From contig NZ_OY726394.1 in assembly GCF_963378075.1 (NCBI RefSeq), positions 1,550,001-1,614,000 of the forward strand: 64,000 bases of DNA, in the 5' to 3' direction. The notes under the pieces are model-generated. The model was given only the letters and a program-made list of their open reading frames with translations, ran no database searches and had not been told where the DNA came from. Position numbers and translations under genes: made by a program. The DNA is from Mycolicibacter sp. MU0083 (GTDB lineage: Bacteria; Actinomycetota; Actinomycetes; Mycobacteriales; Mycobacteriaceae). Positions 36,810 to 46,201 of this stretch are shown piece by piece; position 1 is the first letter of the stretch; each line of letters begins with the position of its first letter.

Positions 36810-37484
36810 TTAAAGGCGGTTTGCCGCGTACGCCGCACCTTCGTCGGCGATGCCGCCGTAGGCGTCGGGCGCGTGTGCGGCGAAGTTCAGTCCCTCCGAG
36901 CAGACCGGGTCCTCGGGGGCGCACAGTTGGATGGTCTTGGCGGAGTAGGCGGGGCCGATGCTCACCGGCGGCTGGCCGAGGAAGTTCATCGCCCGCTCGT
37001 TCGGGGTGCCGAAGAGCACCACGGCCGCGACGTGATCGGCGACCTCGGGGGGCATCGGCCGAGGTACGTCGTTGCCGTCCACCCCGTCCGGGATGGTGTC
37101 GGCGGTGGTGAAACCCATCACCGCGGCACCCTGGGAGAAGCCGCTGAGGACCATCTTGGTCTTGGGGCAGTTGGCGGCGGTCGCCTCGATATGGGCGGCC
37201 GCGTCGCGGATGCCCTGGATGCCGGTCGGCCAGTCATTGGTGGCCGGGTAATTGACCGGGTACGCCTCCACGGAGCGCTCCGGCAGTCGGGCCCGCAGGG
37301 CGTCGACGAAAGCTTGCCCGGTCTCGCCGAGGCCGGGCGCCTCGTCGGTACCTCTAGCAAACACAACTTCGGCATCCGGGCAGGGGTCTGCGGAGGCGGT
37401 GGACGGGGTGACGATGGTGCTGTGCAGCAGCCAGGTCAGTGCTAGCGCAACACCGAGGGGGCGAAAAATCCGACGTGCGTTCAC
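36810..37484 (-). CDS. cutinase-family secreted serine esterase, tandem paralogue
   Basis: 224 residues from GTG 37484 (VNARRIFRPLGVALALTWLL), which gives a compact signal peptide; an ATG at 37529 would add 15 residues. Mature start DPCPDAEVVFARGTDEA. Nucleophile elbow SGFSQGAAV (S117), acid in LCAPEDPVCSEG, His in NFAAHAPDAY. An insertion with GVDGNDVPRPMPPEVADHV distinguishes it from the neighbour. Same predicted function: secreted lipid or polymer esterase. The two copies share the VEYP/VNYPA and CP(K/N)TK motifs and are likely an old tandem duplication. Confidence 0.86.
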   Translation of the reverse strand: MNARRIFRPLGVALALTWLLHSTIVTPSTASADPCPDAEVVFARGTDEAPGLGETGQAFVDALRARLPERSVEAYPVNYPATNDWPTGIQGIRDAAAHIEATAANCPKTKMVLSGFSQGAAVMGFTTADTIPDGVDGNDVPRPMPPEVADHVAAVVLFGTPNERAMNFLGQPPVSIGPAYSAKTIQLCAPEDPVCSEGLNFAAHAPDAYGGIADEGAAYAANRL

Positions 37485-37674
37485 CGGTCCATGGTGGCAT
37501 AACAAACCTGTGCGATGCAGTAGACACACCTGGCAGTGACCCTATTCGCAGAATCATGACGATCTGCGCGACCGTTCGCTGAGCAGACCATAGCCGCGGT
37601 CTGAGTCGTCACTGAGATCCGGCCCGGTGGGTCGACGGCGACCCATGGGGCAGCCTGCCGTGGCAGGCGCACGG

Positions 37675-37929
37675 TTACCGGTCGATGTCCGTCGAGCAAA
37701 CTTTCGGCCGGACGGCGGCCGGCAGTGCGGGCACCGGGATCCCCGCCGATGCCGCGGGCGTGCCGACCGGCACGTCACAGAGCCAACCGATCCGTGCCCT
37801 GTCGACCACCGAGCCTGTGGCGCCGCACGCGCGCGACAGCGGACCGGTGATGGAACGGGCGTCCTCGTAGACGAAAACGGCGAGCAGACCGACCGCGCCG
37901 AATGCGGCGACGAACGGCTACGGGCTCAT
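37675..37929 (-). pseudogene. possible small protein gene interrupted by TAG at codon 4
   Basis: In the frame starting at ATG 37929 the sequence reads M-S-P-stop, then 80 sense codons to TAA at 37675: PFVAAFGAVGLLAVFVYEDA, RSITGPLSRACGATGSVVDR and so on to STDIDR. After the TAG there is no ATG, GTG or TTG for 36 codons. The translated part has a hydrophobic N-terminal stretch and codon use like neighbours, so it looks like a small exported or membrane protein inactivated by one nonsense mutation or a base error. Family not recognised. The rest of the 37485-38117 interval shows nothing else I can support. Confidence 0.35.
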
Positions 37930-38117
37930 CGGGACACGGGATCTGGCGCGCTTCCGCGCCCGCATACGAACCGACGTCAGCGGGATCCGATTGCCGTGGG
38001 CGTGCGGTCGCCGCCGCACCAATGGTGCTGCAATGCCGGGTATATCGGGGATTGGTCGATAAAATTGCGACGACCGGTGGGCCCTGGACGCCGGAACGAC
38101 ACCGTGGATGGGACAGC

Positions 38118-39677
38118 ATGGCGCAAGAGACAGGCCCCGCATTGGGCATGTCCGTCGGGGCGACCACCCTGGCGGCGGTGACCGCCGATCGGGCCGTGAC
38201 CCGCCGGCCGGTGCTGACCCTGTTCCGGGATCGTCCGTCCCAGATCGGTATGCCATCGGAGAACTCCGCCGTGAGCGGCAGCCTGCATGACCGCGGCCTG
38301 GTGGTAACCGATTTCGTCGACCGAGTCGGCGGTGGCGGACCGGTGGTGGCCAGCGACGGCTCGACGCACCGTGCCGAGCAGCTGCTCGCCGATGGACTGC
38401 ACGCACTCGCCTACGCGGTGACCGAGGGCCAGCCGATACCGCCCGCCGTAGCGGTGACCCACCCCGCCCACTGGTCGCGGGATGCGGTCGCCGCATTGCG
38501 CACCGCGCTGGGGCGAGTGGCCGAATGGGCGCAGCACCCGGTAACGCTGATCCCCGATACCACTGCGGTTCTGGCTGCGCTGCAAGCCAATCCGGGCCTT
38601 CCGGACCAGGGCGTCATCGCGGTGTGCGATTTCGGCGGCAGTGGCACCAACGTCACCCTCGTCGATGCCGGCCGCGAATTCGCGCCGCTGGGCGCCACCC
38701 GTCGAATCACCACGTTCGCCGGGGACGTCATCGATCAGGCGCTACTCGATCATGTAGTGGCCGATCTCGGCGGCAACGGCGAGGATTCCCCCACAGTGGG
38801 ATCGCTGAACCGGCTGCGCAACCAGTGCCGTGACGCCAAAGAACAATTGTCGGCGGAGACGGTGGCCGAACTCGCCGGATTCCACGGCGGGGCGTGGCTG
38901 ACCCGGGTGGAACTCGACGAAGCGCTGCGTCAGCCTCTCGACGGCTTTTTCACGGTTCTAGAGCAGATCCTGGCCGACAACGATGTCCGGCCCGACGGGC
39001 TGTCTGCGATCGTCTCGGTCGGCGGCGGGGCGAACATGCCGACCGTGACGACCGGGCTGTCGCAACGCTTCGGTGTCGCCGTCGTCAGCTCCCCGCGGCC
39101 GCAGTTGACCGCGGCGATCGGCGCGGCCCTCAGCGTCGCCGGCAGTGCGGTTGCCGTTCCGAAGCAGGCGCCTCCGCCGAGCGAGTCGCCGCAATTCCCC
39201 GTGCCGGAACCGCCGCCGGAATTCAGTCCGCCGCAGACCGGCAACGGTGGAACCGAGCCCGCACCCCAACCTCTGGTCACCCCACCCGATCCGGTCATCG
39301 CCCCGCCGGCCAAAGCGGTGGTGCCCGAACGGGAACCGCTCGGCGGGGGCGGTGTGCCCTGGTATCGGCGACCGATCCCGGTGGTCATCCTCGCCGCAGT
39401 GGTCGCGACCTTGTTGGGCACCGTGGCGGTGCTGGTGTTACGCAACGCCGCCGAACCCGCACCAGACTCCACCGTGCCACCGGTACCGGTGACCAGCACA
39501 CCGTCCCCGACCTACGAGCCGCCGCCGGCGTTCGCGCCCAGCCCCGAGCCGGTCTTGCCGATGCTGCCCGACGAGTCGGTCGTCCCAGAGTTCCCCGAGG
39601 GGCCGGAGAACCCGGAGATTCCCGAGCACCCGGCCCCCGAGCCCACCGAACCGACCGGGGGACCGGGCAGCCCGTAG
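38118..39677 (+). CDS. Hsp70-like ATPase fused to a transmembrane, Pro-rich tail
   Basis: 519 residues from ATG 38118. Residues 1-345 form an actin/Hsp70 ATPase fold: GMSVGATTLAAV (phosphate 1 region), VAVTHPAHWSRDAVAALRTA, CDFGGSGTNVTLVD (phosphate 2) and IVSVGGGANMPTV (adenosine). There is no Hsp70 substrate-binding domain; instead a Pro-rich linker (350-415), one membrane helix (PVVILAAVVATLLGTVAVLV, about 420-441) and an extracellular Pro/Glu-rich tail follow. This architecture recurs in actinobacteria and is unlike DnaK. Role unknown; membrane-anchored ATPase, possibly envelope-related. Followed by a small membrane gene after 34 bp. Confidence 0.82.
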   Translation: MAQETGPALGMSVGATTLAAVTADRAVTRRPVLTLFRDRPSQIGMPSENSAVSGSLHDRGLVVTDFVDRVGGGGPVVASDGSTHRAEQLLADGLHALAYAVTEGQPIPPAVAVTHPAHWSRDAVAALRTALGRVAEWAQHPVTLIPDTTAVLAALQANPGLPDQGVIAVCDFGGSGTNVTLVDAGREFAPLGATRRITTFAGDVIDQALLDHVVADLGGNGEDSPTVGSLNRLRNQCRDAKEQLSAETVAELAGFHGGAWLTRVELDEALRQPLDGFFTVLEQILADNDVRPDGLSAIVSVGGGANMPTVTTGLSQRFGVAVVSSPRPQLTAAIGAALSVAGSAVAVPKQAPPPSESPQFPVPEPPPEFSPPQTGNGGTEPAPQPLVTPPDPVIAPPAKAVVPEREPLGGGGVPWYRRPIPVVILAAVVATLLGTVAVLVLRNAAEPAPDSTVPPVPVTSTPSPTYEPPPAFAPSPEPVLPMLPDESVVPEFPEGPENPEIPEHPAPEPTEPTGGPGSP

Positions 39678-39711
39678 CGCGGGCATCGCCCAGTCGTGGC
39701 ACACTGCCGAG

Positions 39712-40452
39712 ATGAGCGCGCGGCGTGCGATCAGGCGGATTCCGGTCGGTGTTGCGGTAACCCTGATGGGCATCGGTGTGATCGGTTTCGTGGTCGCACT
39801 CATCCTCAATGTCTTTGTGCTGGACCGCTATGCCGCCTACGGCGAAGTGCCGATTCCGGGCAGTGGCACGGTGCACCTGCCCGTGGGCGAGGTGACGGTG
39901 AGCCTGCACACCCGAGTCATCTCCAGCCCTACCGGCGGCGGTCTGCCGGTACCGCCGATAAGCCTGGGCGTGACATCGCCGGACGGGGCGCCCGATCCGG
40001 AGTTCGAGGAGAGCATCGGGCCGACCACCACGGTCAACAACGATTCGCGACGCCGGCTGTGGCGGATGCAGGTGGCGGTCGCCGGCGACTACCAGATCAC
40101 TACTGACGGGCAGGTCGGTGCCTACATCGCTCCGCGGTTGGCGTTCGGTGAGCACGCCGGTCGGTGGTCGCTGGTCTGGATCTTCGCCGGCATCTTCGGT
40201 CTCGGTCTGTTGGACCTGATCGCAGCGCGGTGGTTTGCGGTCCGCGGTCGCCCGCGGTCGGTGCGGTCGGACGGTGCCGCGACGGAATCCGCCGCGGAAA
40301 CCGTCATGGAATCTGTGGCCGGCCGATACGTCCCCGACGATGAAGGCATCCGTATCGAGCAGCTCAAAACGATAACGGCCCTCCGCGATTCCGGTGCGTT
40401 GACCGAGGCGGAGTTCGCCGAAGAGAAGCGGCGAATCCTGCGCGGGCACTGA
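39712..40452 (+). CDS. two-helix membrane protein with C-terminal SHOCT domain
   Basis: 246 residues. A first membrane helix (VGVAVTLMGIGVIGFVVALI, about 12-34) is followed by an extracytoplasmic beta-rich part (35-140), a second helix (LVWIFAGIFGLGLLDLIA, about 152-170) and a cytosolic tail ending in a SHOCT motif, IEQLKTITALRDSGALTEAE, FAEEKRRIL. SHOCT domains mediate oligomerisation or DNA/protein contacts. It lies 34 bp downstream of the Hsp70-like gene, so they probably form a unit, and ends 3 bp before the 59-bp tandem repeat. Confidence 0.8.
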   Translation: MSARRAIRRIPVGVAVTLMGIGVIGFVVALILNVFVLDRYAAYGEVPIPGSGTVHLPVGEVTVSLHTRVISSPTGGGLPVPPISLGVTSPDGAPDPEFEESIGPTTTVNNDSRRRLWRMQVAVAGDYQITTDGQVGAYIAPRLAFGEHAGRWSLVWIFAGIFGLGLLDLIAARWFAVRGRPRSVRSDGAATESAAETVMESVAGRYVPDDEGIRIEQLKTITALRDSGALTEAEFAEEKRRILRGH

Positions 40453-40454
40453 AC

Positions 40455-40582
40455 CGTCAGTGGCTACGTCGGATGGGCCGCTTCCTCAACGCCGCTCGTT
40501 CCTCGCGGCGCATCGTCAGTGGCTACGTCGGATGGGCCGCTTCCTCAACGCCGCTCGTTCCTCGCGGCGCATCGTCAGTGGC
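40455..40582. repeat. 59-bp tandem repeat with hairpins between convergent genes
   Basis: Two identical 59-bp units (40455-40513 and 40514-40572) and a 10-base start of a third (40573-40582). Each unit contains CGCCGC-tcgttcctc-GCGGCG, a 6-bp stem with a 9-base loop, so the array can act as a double bidirectional terminator for the SHOCT gene and the MBL gene. The third partial unit includes the MBL gene's stop, suggesting the array arose by duplication of sequence at that 3' end. Confidence 0.9.
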
Positions 40583-41207
40583 CGCGAGCCACCCACTCGT
40601 CGTAGTTGACCAGCTCGTCGCCGATACGGGTGCTGTCGCCGTGCCCGGTGTAGACGACGGTGTCGGCCGGCAGCGCGCCGAGGCGCCCGGAGATGGACGC
40701 CAGGATGGTCGGGAAATCCGAGAACGAGCGACCGGTCGCGCCGGGACCGCCGTGGAACAAGGTGTCGCCGCTGAACACCGCGCCCAGATCCGGCGCATAC
40801 CAGCACACCGATCCCGGCGAGTGGCCCGGAGTGTGCAGGGCGTGCAGTTCGATACCGCCGGCGGTCAGCCGCTGATCATCGTCGATGGCACGAAATTCGT
40901 TGTCCGGGTGCGTCATCTGCCACAGCATCGCATCGGCCGGGTGCAGCAGAACCGGGGCGTCGAAAGTCTGGCCCAGCTCCGGCGCGACGGTGATGTGGTC
41001 GTTGTGGCCGTGCGTGCACACCACCGCGACCACTTTGCGTCCGCCGACCGCCTCGACGATCGGCGCCGCGGTATGCGCGGCGTCGAAGACGATGACTTCT
41101 GAATCGTCACCCACGACCCAGATGTTGTTGTCGACTTCCCAACTGCCACCGTCGAGTTCGAAGGTGCCATGCGTGACGACCCGCTGGATCGGGCTGTTCG
41201 CGCTCAC
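40575..41207 (-). CDS. metallo-beta-lactamase-fold hydrolase next to mscR (Rv2260-like)
   Basis: 210 residues from GTG 41207. The metal-binding motif is [10 protein letters not shown] (complete HxHxDH), with further ligands in [25 protein letters not shown] and [12 protein letters not shown]: a glyoxalase-II-like layout. It overlaps the mscR stop (GTGA). The pair mscR plus this hydrolase is conserved in mycobacteria, so it probably acts on the mycothiol thioester formed by MscR (S-formyl-mycothiol to formate plus mycothiol); that is inference from context and fold. Length is normal. Confidence 0.87.
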   Translation of the reverse strand: MSANSPIQRVVTHGTFELDGGSWEVDNNIWVVGDDSEVIVFDAAHTAAPIVEAVGGRKVVAVVCTHGHNDHITVAPELGQTFDAPVLLHPADAMLWQMTHPDNEFRAIDDDQRLTAGGIELHALHTPGHSPGSVCWYAPDLGAVFSGDTLFHGGPGATGRSFSDFPTILASISGRLGALPADTVVYTGHGDSTRIGDELVNYDEWVARGH

Positions 41208-42289
41208 AGCACCACGACCGAACGCAGCACCTCGCCGCCGTGCATCCGGTGGAAGGCCTGCTCGATGTCGTCCAGTCCGATGCGTTCGGAGACGAACTTC
41301 TCCAGTGGCAACCGGCCCTGCAGGTACAGGCTGATCAGGGTGGGGAAGTCACGTTCGGGCAGGCAGTCGCCGTACCACGAAGACTTCAGTGACCCGCCGC
41401 GGGAGAAGAAGTCCACCAGCGGCATCTCCAGTTGCATATCGGGGGTCGGAACACCCACCAGCACAACGGTTCCGGCCAGGTCGCGGGCGTAGAACGCCTG
41501 CTTCCAGGTCTCCGGGCGCCCCACCGCGTCGATCACGACGTCGGCGCCGAACCCGTCGGTGAGCTCCTGGATGGTCTCGACCGGGTCCTGAGTGCGAGCG
41601 TTGACGGTGTCGGTCGCGCCGAAGTCGCGGGCCCAGGCCAGCTTGGTGTCGTCGGTGTCGACGGCGATGATGCGCCGGGCTCCCACCAGGGCGGCACCGG
41701 CGATCGCGGCGTCACCCACGCCGCCGCAACCGATCACCGCGACGGTGTCGTCGCGAGTCACGCCGCCGGTGTTGATCGCCGCACCCAGACCGGCCATCAC
41801 CCCGCAGCCCAGCAAACCGGCCACCGCCGGGTCGGCGGACGGATCGACCTTGGTGCACTGGCCCTCGTGGACCAGGGTCTTGTCGGCGAACGCCCCGATG
41901 CCCAGGGCGGGGGAGAGTTCGGTGCCGTCGGTCAGCGTCATCGGCACCGAGGCGTTGAAGGTGTCGAAGCACAGGTGCGGCCGGCCACGCTTGCAGGCCC
42001 GGCACTGGCCGCAGACCGCGCGCCAGTTCAGGACCACGAAGTCACCGGGGGCCACCGCGGTCACCGCCGATCCCACCGACTCGACGGTGCCGGAGGCCTC
42101 GTGGCCCAGCAGGAACGGGTAGTTGTCGTTGATGCCGCCGTCCCGGTAGGTCAGGTCGGTGTGGCACACCCCGCATGCGGTGATGGCCACGACCACGTCG
42201 TTGGGCCCGGGGTCGGGGATGACGATGTCGGTCACCTCGACCGGCTTGCCCTTCTCACGGGAGATCACGCCACGCACTGTCTGACTCAT
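41204..42289 (-). CDS. mscR: S-nitrosomycothiol reductase / mycothiol-dependent formaldehyde dehydrogenase
   Basis: 361 residues, matching my memory of Rv2259 closely: [48 protein letters not shown] and a structural zinc loop [18 protein letters not shown]-binding motif [12 protein letters not shown], and [16 protein letters not shown]. Zinc-dependent medium-chain dehydrogenase that reduces S-nitrosomycothiol and oxidises S-hydroxymethyl-mycothiol, protecting against NO and formaldehyde. It is preceded after 10 bp by an amidohydrolase gene on the same strand and followed by the coupled MBL hydrolase, so here it belongs to a three-gene operon, an arrangement I do not recall in M. tuberculosis. 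Confidence 0.92.
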   Translation of the reverse strand: MSQTVRGVISREKGKPVEVTDIVIPDPGPNDVVVAITACGVCHTDLTYRDGGINDNYPFLLGHEASGTVESVGSAVTAVAPGDFVVLNWRAVCGQCRACKRGRPHLCFDTFNASVPMTLTDGTELSPALGIGAFADKTLVHEGQCTKVDPSADPAVAGLLGCGVMAGLGAAINTGGVTRDDTVAVIGCGGVGDAAIAGAALVGARRIIAVDTDDTKLAWARDFGATDTVNARTQDPVETIQELTDGFGADVVIDAVGRPETWKQAFYARDLAGTVVLVGVPTPDMQLEMPLVDFFSRGGSLKSSWYGDCLPERDFPTLISLYLQGRLPLEKFVSERIGLDDIEQAFHRMHGGEVLRSVVVL

Positions 42290-42299
42290 GCGGCCAACC

Positions 42300-44102
42300 T
42301 TATGTTGCCGGTGTGGCGCGCGTTACCGGCACCTCGGCTTGTGCGGTGACCGCGCGGGTGGGCGTGTCGGCGCGCAGGAAACTTCCGGTGCGTTGCGCAC
42401 CCAACACCTCGGTCGGCTGTCCGTCGAGGACCACCGGGCGACCCGAGATAAAGACCGCGGTGACGGCGTCGTCGTTGCGGTTGACCATCCGTGACATGCC
42501 GCCGTACGCGGCGAAGGTGTCTTCGCTGTAGGCGTCCAGGGTGTCGTCGAGGTGATCGGGGTCGATGACCGCGATGTCGGCGCGGTCGCCGACCCGCAGG
42601 TGGCCGGCATCGATCCGGTACCAGTCGGCCAGTTCGCCGGTGAGCCGGTGCACCGCCTGCTCGACCGACAGGAACGGCTTGCCGGCCTGCTCGGCGTCGA
42701 GGACGTGGCGCAGCAGACGCAGGCCCATGTTGTAGAACGCCATGTTGCGCAGGTGTGCGCCGGCGTCCGAGAAACCCATCTGAATGCCGGGCTCCTGCGC
42801 GAGTGTCTTGAGTACCTCGGGCCGGTCGTTGGAGATCGTGGTGTGCCAGCGCAGCGCGGTCCCGTGCTCCAGGACCAGGTCGAGGAACGCGTCGACGGGA
42901 TGCACGCCGCCGCGTTCGACCCCGACCTGCCCGAAGGACTTTCCGATGATCGAGGTGTCCGGGCATTCGGTGATCTCGGCGTCGAAGAAGTCGCGGTGCC
43001 ACACCCGCGGGCCGTACTTGTTGGCGTAGTCCTTGCGGAAACGGCGCCGGTAGGCCTCGTCGCGCATCAACTCGTCACGTTCGACGGACTCGCGCAGGTG
43101 CAGCGCCTCGGCCCCGGACCCGAACTCTTCGAAGATCACCAGATCGATACCGTCGGCGTAGACGTCGAACGGCACCGGCAGGTGCTGCCAACGGAAATCG
43201 GCGCCCAGCTTGGTCAGCATCCGCGACGCCTTGACCATCGTCGGAATCGCCCACCGGTTGCTCTTGACGTCGGCGGCGGCCAGCAGGCTGGTCTTGAGCG
43301 GCCGGCGGAAGATCCCCAGGGCCTGGGCCAGCTGGGACACCACGTCCAGTGGGTTCTTGATATCGGGGCCGGCCTGCAGGATTCGTCCGGTGCGCCGCAG
43401 CTTCGCCTTGAGGCGGCGGAGCTCTTTCGGCTTGGCATAGGTCGAGGGCAGTGTTCGTGAGCGGCAGATCTCGCCGTCCATCTTGTCGAAAAGCAGTTGC
43501 TGGGAGGACATTCCGACAAATCCGGCTTGCAAAGCCTCATCCAGCATCTGCTCCATCCGAGCCTGCTCGGCGGCGGTGGGCCGAACGTTCGAACGGGTGG
43601 CGCGGTCGAGGCCCATGGTTGCGGCGCGCATGTCCGAATGGCCGATGAACGCCGTCACGTTCGGGCCGAGCGGCCGACTCTCCAGTGCGGCGATGTAGTC
43701 CTCGCAACTCGCCCAGGTCTTGTGGGCATCGATGGTCTCCACCACGTACTTGCGGGGGATGGCCTCCACGCGGCCGAAGATGTCACCGGCATCCGGCCCG
43801 TCGACGTGGATGGTCGACAGCGAACACGAGCCGACGAGCACCGTGGTCACCCCGTGGCGTACCGATTCCGACAGCGACGGGGCGGCCAGGACTTCGACGT
43901 CGTAGTGGGTGTGGATGTCGAGCAGACCGGGCATCACCCATTTCCCCGCTGCATCGATGATGTTTGCGCAGCCGGTCTCATCGAGCGGTTCGGCCGAGAT
44001 CGCCGCGACGTGGCCGTCGCGGATACCGATGTTGCGGATCGCCGACGGCGCACCGGTGCCGTCGAACCACCGGCCGCCACGAATCACGGTGTCAAAACTC
44101 AC
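42300..44102 (-). CDS. D-aminoacylase-like amidohydrolase
   Basis: 600 residues from GTG 44102, with GGAAGGGA a few bases upstream. Amidohydrolase-superfamily features: [15 protein letters not shown] start, metal motif [31 protein letters not shown] and late [10 protein letters not shown], plus [14 protein letters not shown] at the end. This is the N-acyl-D-amino-acid deacylase/D-aminoacylase type; long (600) relative to the bacterial hydantoinases. Substrate not determined. Divergent from an AraC gene with direct repeats between them, and 10 bp upstream of mscR, with which it is probably co-transcribed. Confidence 0.84.
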   Translation of the reverse strand: MSFDTVIRGGRWFDGTGAPSAIRNIGIRDGHVAAISAEPLDETGCANIIDAAGKWVMPGLLDIHTHYDVEVLAAPSLSESVRHGVTTVLVGSCSLSTIHVDGPDAGDIFGRVEAIPRKYVVETIDAHKTWASCEDYIAALESRPLGPNVTAFIGHSDMRAATMGLDRATRSNVRPTAAEQARMEQMLDEALQAGFVGMSSQQLLFDKMDGEICRSRTLPSTYAKPKELRRLKAKLRRTGRILQAGPDIKNPLDVVSQLAQALGIFRRPLKTSLLAAADVKSNRWAIPTMVKASRMLTKLGADFRWQHLPVPFDVYADGIDLVIFEEFGSGAEALHLRESVERDELMRDEAYRRRFRKDYANKYGPRVWHRDFFDAEITECPDTSIIGKSFGQVGVERGGVHPVDAFLDLVLEHGTALRWHTTISNDRPEVLKTLAQEPGIQMGFSDAGAHLRNMAFYNMGLRLLRHVLDAEQAGKPFLSVEQAVHRLTGELADWYRIDAGHLRVGDRADIAVIDPDHLDDTLDAYSEDTFAAYGGMSRMVNRNDDAVTAVFISGRPVVLDGQPTEVLGAQRTGSFLRADTPTRAVTAQAEVPVTRATPAT

Positions 44103-44161
44103 GGGTATTCCCTTCCGCCGGATGTCGTTCCCAGCATGGCCCGCGACGCAGCGGAAGTCTT

Positions 44162-44196
44162 GACATCTGCGGACAATTCTTTGATATTTGCGGACA
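44162..44196. promoter_or_regulatory. 14-bp direct repeats, 21-bp period, candidate AraC site
   Basis: GACATCTGCGGACA (44162-44175) and GATATTTGCGGACA (44183-44196) differ at two positions and are spaced 21 bp apart, two helical turns, the arrangement AraC-family proteins use. The second copy touches the A of the ATG I use for the AraC gene, and both lie 60-94 bp upstream of the divergent amidohydrolase start. Autoregulation and amidohydrolase control are inferred. Confidence 0.6.
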
Positions 44197-45227
44197 TGTC
44201 GGTGGTGCGCGGCACCGCGCTGTCCGGATACGCGGAGCTGGTTGCCGAACTCGGCGGTGATCCCGCCGCGTTGCTGCAGGCCGCCGGGGTCCCCGGCGGG
44301 GCGGTCGGAGTGCATGAGGTCTTCGTGCCGTACCGGGCGGTGATCCTGGCCGTGGAGACTGCCGCGAGCGCCGTCGACTGCCCGGACTTCGGGCGGCGGT
44401 TGGCGCTGCGCCAGGACATCGGGAACTTCGGGCCGCTGGGCGTGGCGGCACGTACCGCGGCCACCGTCGGCGGCGGGTTCTCGATCGTGGAGCGATTCCT
44501 GTCCGCCTACAGTCCGGCGATCTCGGCACGGATCCTGGCCGGTGCCGAGCCCAACGAATCGTTCTATGCCTTCGAAGTGCTCATCGATCGGTCCCCACCG
44601 CACCCACAGACCACCGAGCTGTCGCTGGGCGTATCGCTGGGCATCATGCGGATGATGTTCGACGCCCCGTACGCGCCGCTGTCGGTGCATCTTCCGCACC
44701 AGCCGCTGACCCCGCTGCGCGACTACCTGGCCTACTTCGGCTGCCGGCCCTACTTCGCCCAGCCGGTCGCCGGATTCACCTTCCGCACCGCGGATCTGGA
44801 CCGGCCGCTGCACCGGGACGACCAGGCGCATCAGGCCGTGGTCGGCTATCTGCGCGCTATCACCGCAGAGTCGGCGGGTGTTGCGGCGTCGGTGCGCGCC
44901 ATCGCCCGTCAGTTGTTGCCGACCGGAACGGTCAGCCTGGAACTGATCGCCGGTGAACTGGGTTTGCATCCCAAGGCGCTGCACCGGCGGCTGGCGGCCG
45001 AGCAGACCACGTTCGCCACGCTCGTCGACGGGGTGCGCCGCGATGCCGCCCACCGCTATCTGCGTGACACCGACATCAGCCTGGCGCATCTGGCCTGCGA
45101 ACTCGGCTACGCCGAGCAGAGTGTGCTCAGCCGGTCCTGTCAGCGGTGGTTCGGTTGCAGCGCGAGCAGTCATCGCAAGGCGGCCCGGATGGCCGAGCCG
45201 GGCGAGACGACGTCGGGGCCGCATTAG
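44196..45227 (+). CDS. AraC family transcriptional regulator
   Basis: 343 residues from ATG 44196 (SVVRGTALSGYAELVAELGG), the usual start of this AraC subgroup; an ATG at 44136 would put the direct repeats within the coding region. The N-terminal domain (about 1-230) is the arabinose-binding-like type. The C-terminal double helix-turn-helix reads VSLELIAGELGLHPKALHRRL and DISLAHLACELGYAEQSVLSR. No strong ribosome site precedes the start, so a leaderless message is possible. Sits between mscR-amidohydrolase (divergent) and the serine hydrolase gene; not part of the conserved M. tuberculosis order as I recall it. Confidence 0.83.
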   Translation: MSVVRGTALSGYAELVAELGGDPAALLQAAGVPGGAVGVHEVFVPYRAVILAVETAASAVDCPDFGRRLALRQDIGNFGPLGVAARTAATVGGGFSIVERFLSAYSPAISARILAGAEPNESFYAFEVLIDRSPPHPQTTELSLGVSLGIMRMMFDAPYAPLSVHLPHQPLTPLRDYLAYFGCRPYFAQPVAGFTFRTADLDRPLHRDDQAHQAVVGYLRAITAESAGVAASVRAIARQLLPTGTVSLELIAGELGLHPKALHRRLAAEQTTFATLVDGVRRDAAHRYLRDTDISLAHLACELGYAEQSVLSRSCQRWFGCSASSHRKAARMAEPGETTSGPH

Positions 45228-45251
45228 CCCGGCGGGCTAGGCTGGCCGCCG

Positions 45252-46076
45252 ATGGCTGTCCTGGATGTTGTCGACGACTGGCCGGTCGATCATGTGGCCG
45301 CCGCGGTCGTCGGCCCGCACGGGGTGCTGGCCACCCACGGTGACATCGCCCGACCGTTCCGCCTGGCCTCGGTCACCAAACCGTTGGTGGCGCGGGCCGT
45401 GCACGTCGCGGTGGAGGAGGGGGCCGTCGAATTGGACACCCCGGCCGGGCCGCCGGGGGCCACCGTGCGGCATCTGCTGGCGCACGCGTCCGGGTTCGCG
45501 GCGGGCTCCGACCGGATTCAGGCGCCGCCCGGCACCCGCCGGGTGTACTCCAATCACGGCTTCGAGGTGCTCGCCCGGAGTCTCGAACAGGAATCCGGGA
45601 TCGAGTTCGGCGACTATCTGGCTCAGGCGGTGTTCGAGCCGCTGGGAATGTCGGCCAGCCGACTGGACGGGGGCGCCGCGGGCGCCGGTTTCGGGGCCAC
45701 CTCGACGGTGGCGGATCTGGCGGCATTCGCCGGTGACCTGCTGATACCGGTCACGGTGTCGCCGCAACTGCATGCCGAAGCGATCAGTGTGCAGTTTCCC
45801 GGGCTGGATGGGGTGTTGCCCGGTTACGGGCCGCAGCGCCCCAATGACTGGGGTCTGGGCTTCGAGATCCGAGACGGCAAGAGTCCCCACTGGACGGGTG
45901 CGACGAACTCACCGCGGACCTTTGGCCATTTCGGCCAGTCGGGCACGTTGATCTGGGTTGATCCGGTGATCGAACGGGCCCTGGTGGTGCTGACCGATCG
46001 TGATTTCGGGGACTGGGCGAAGACGTGCTGGCCGGTGTTGGCCGATGCCGTGGTGGCCGCGACCGGCTGGGACTAG
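45252..46076 (+). CDS. beta-lactamase-family serine hydrolase (Rv2257c-like)
   Basis: 274 residues. Class C beta-lactamase/DD-peptidase fold: SxxK motif SVTK (RLASVTKPLVARAV), YxN motif YSNHG, and a late HFGQSG in place of KTG. There is no signal peptide, so it is probably cytosolic, an esterase or peptidase of the penicillin-binding-protein-like type. Position between mscR and the DUF3145 gene matches Rv2257c in M. tuberculosis. Starts 24 bp after the AraC stop. Substrate unknown. Confidence 0.84.
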   Translation: MAVLDVVDDWPVDHVAAAVVGPHGVLATHGDIARPFRLASVTKPLVARAVHVAVEEGAVELDTPAGPPGATVRHLLAHASGFAAGSDRIQAPPGTRRVYSNHGFEVLARSLEQESGIEFGDYLAQAVFEPLGMSASRLDGGAAGAGFGATSTVADLAAFAGDLLIPVTVSPQLHAEAISVQFPGLDGVLPGYGPQRPNDWGLGFEIRDGKSPHWTGATNSPRTFGHFGQSGTLIWVDPVIERALVVLTDRDFGDWAKTCWPVLADAVVAATGWD

Positions 46077-46201
46077 CCAACAGGCGTCACACAAGGCACA
46101 ATAGACACATACAACACTAAATACTCAGCAGTATCACTGCTCTGCAGGAATCCACCAGGTCGTTGGGGAAGACGTCCCTCGTGGAGCCGAAGGAGCAACT
46201 G

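Noticed and set aside
44103..45224. Extension of the amidohydrolase frame upstream to 45224
   Set aside because: The extra 370 residues lie antisense over the AraC gene; GTG 44102 has a good ribosome site and the family N-terminus.
46127..46141. AGCAG-tatca-CTGCT dyad before the DUF3145 gene
   Set aside because: Five-base arms are too short to separate from chance in 64 kb; not reported as an operator.
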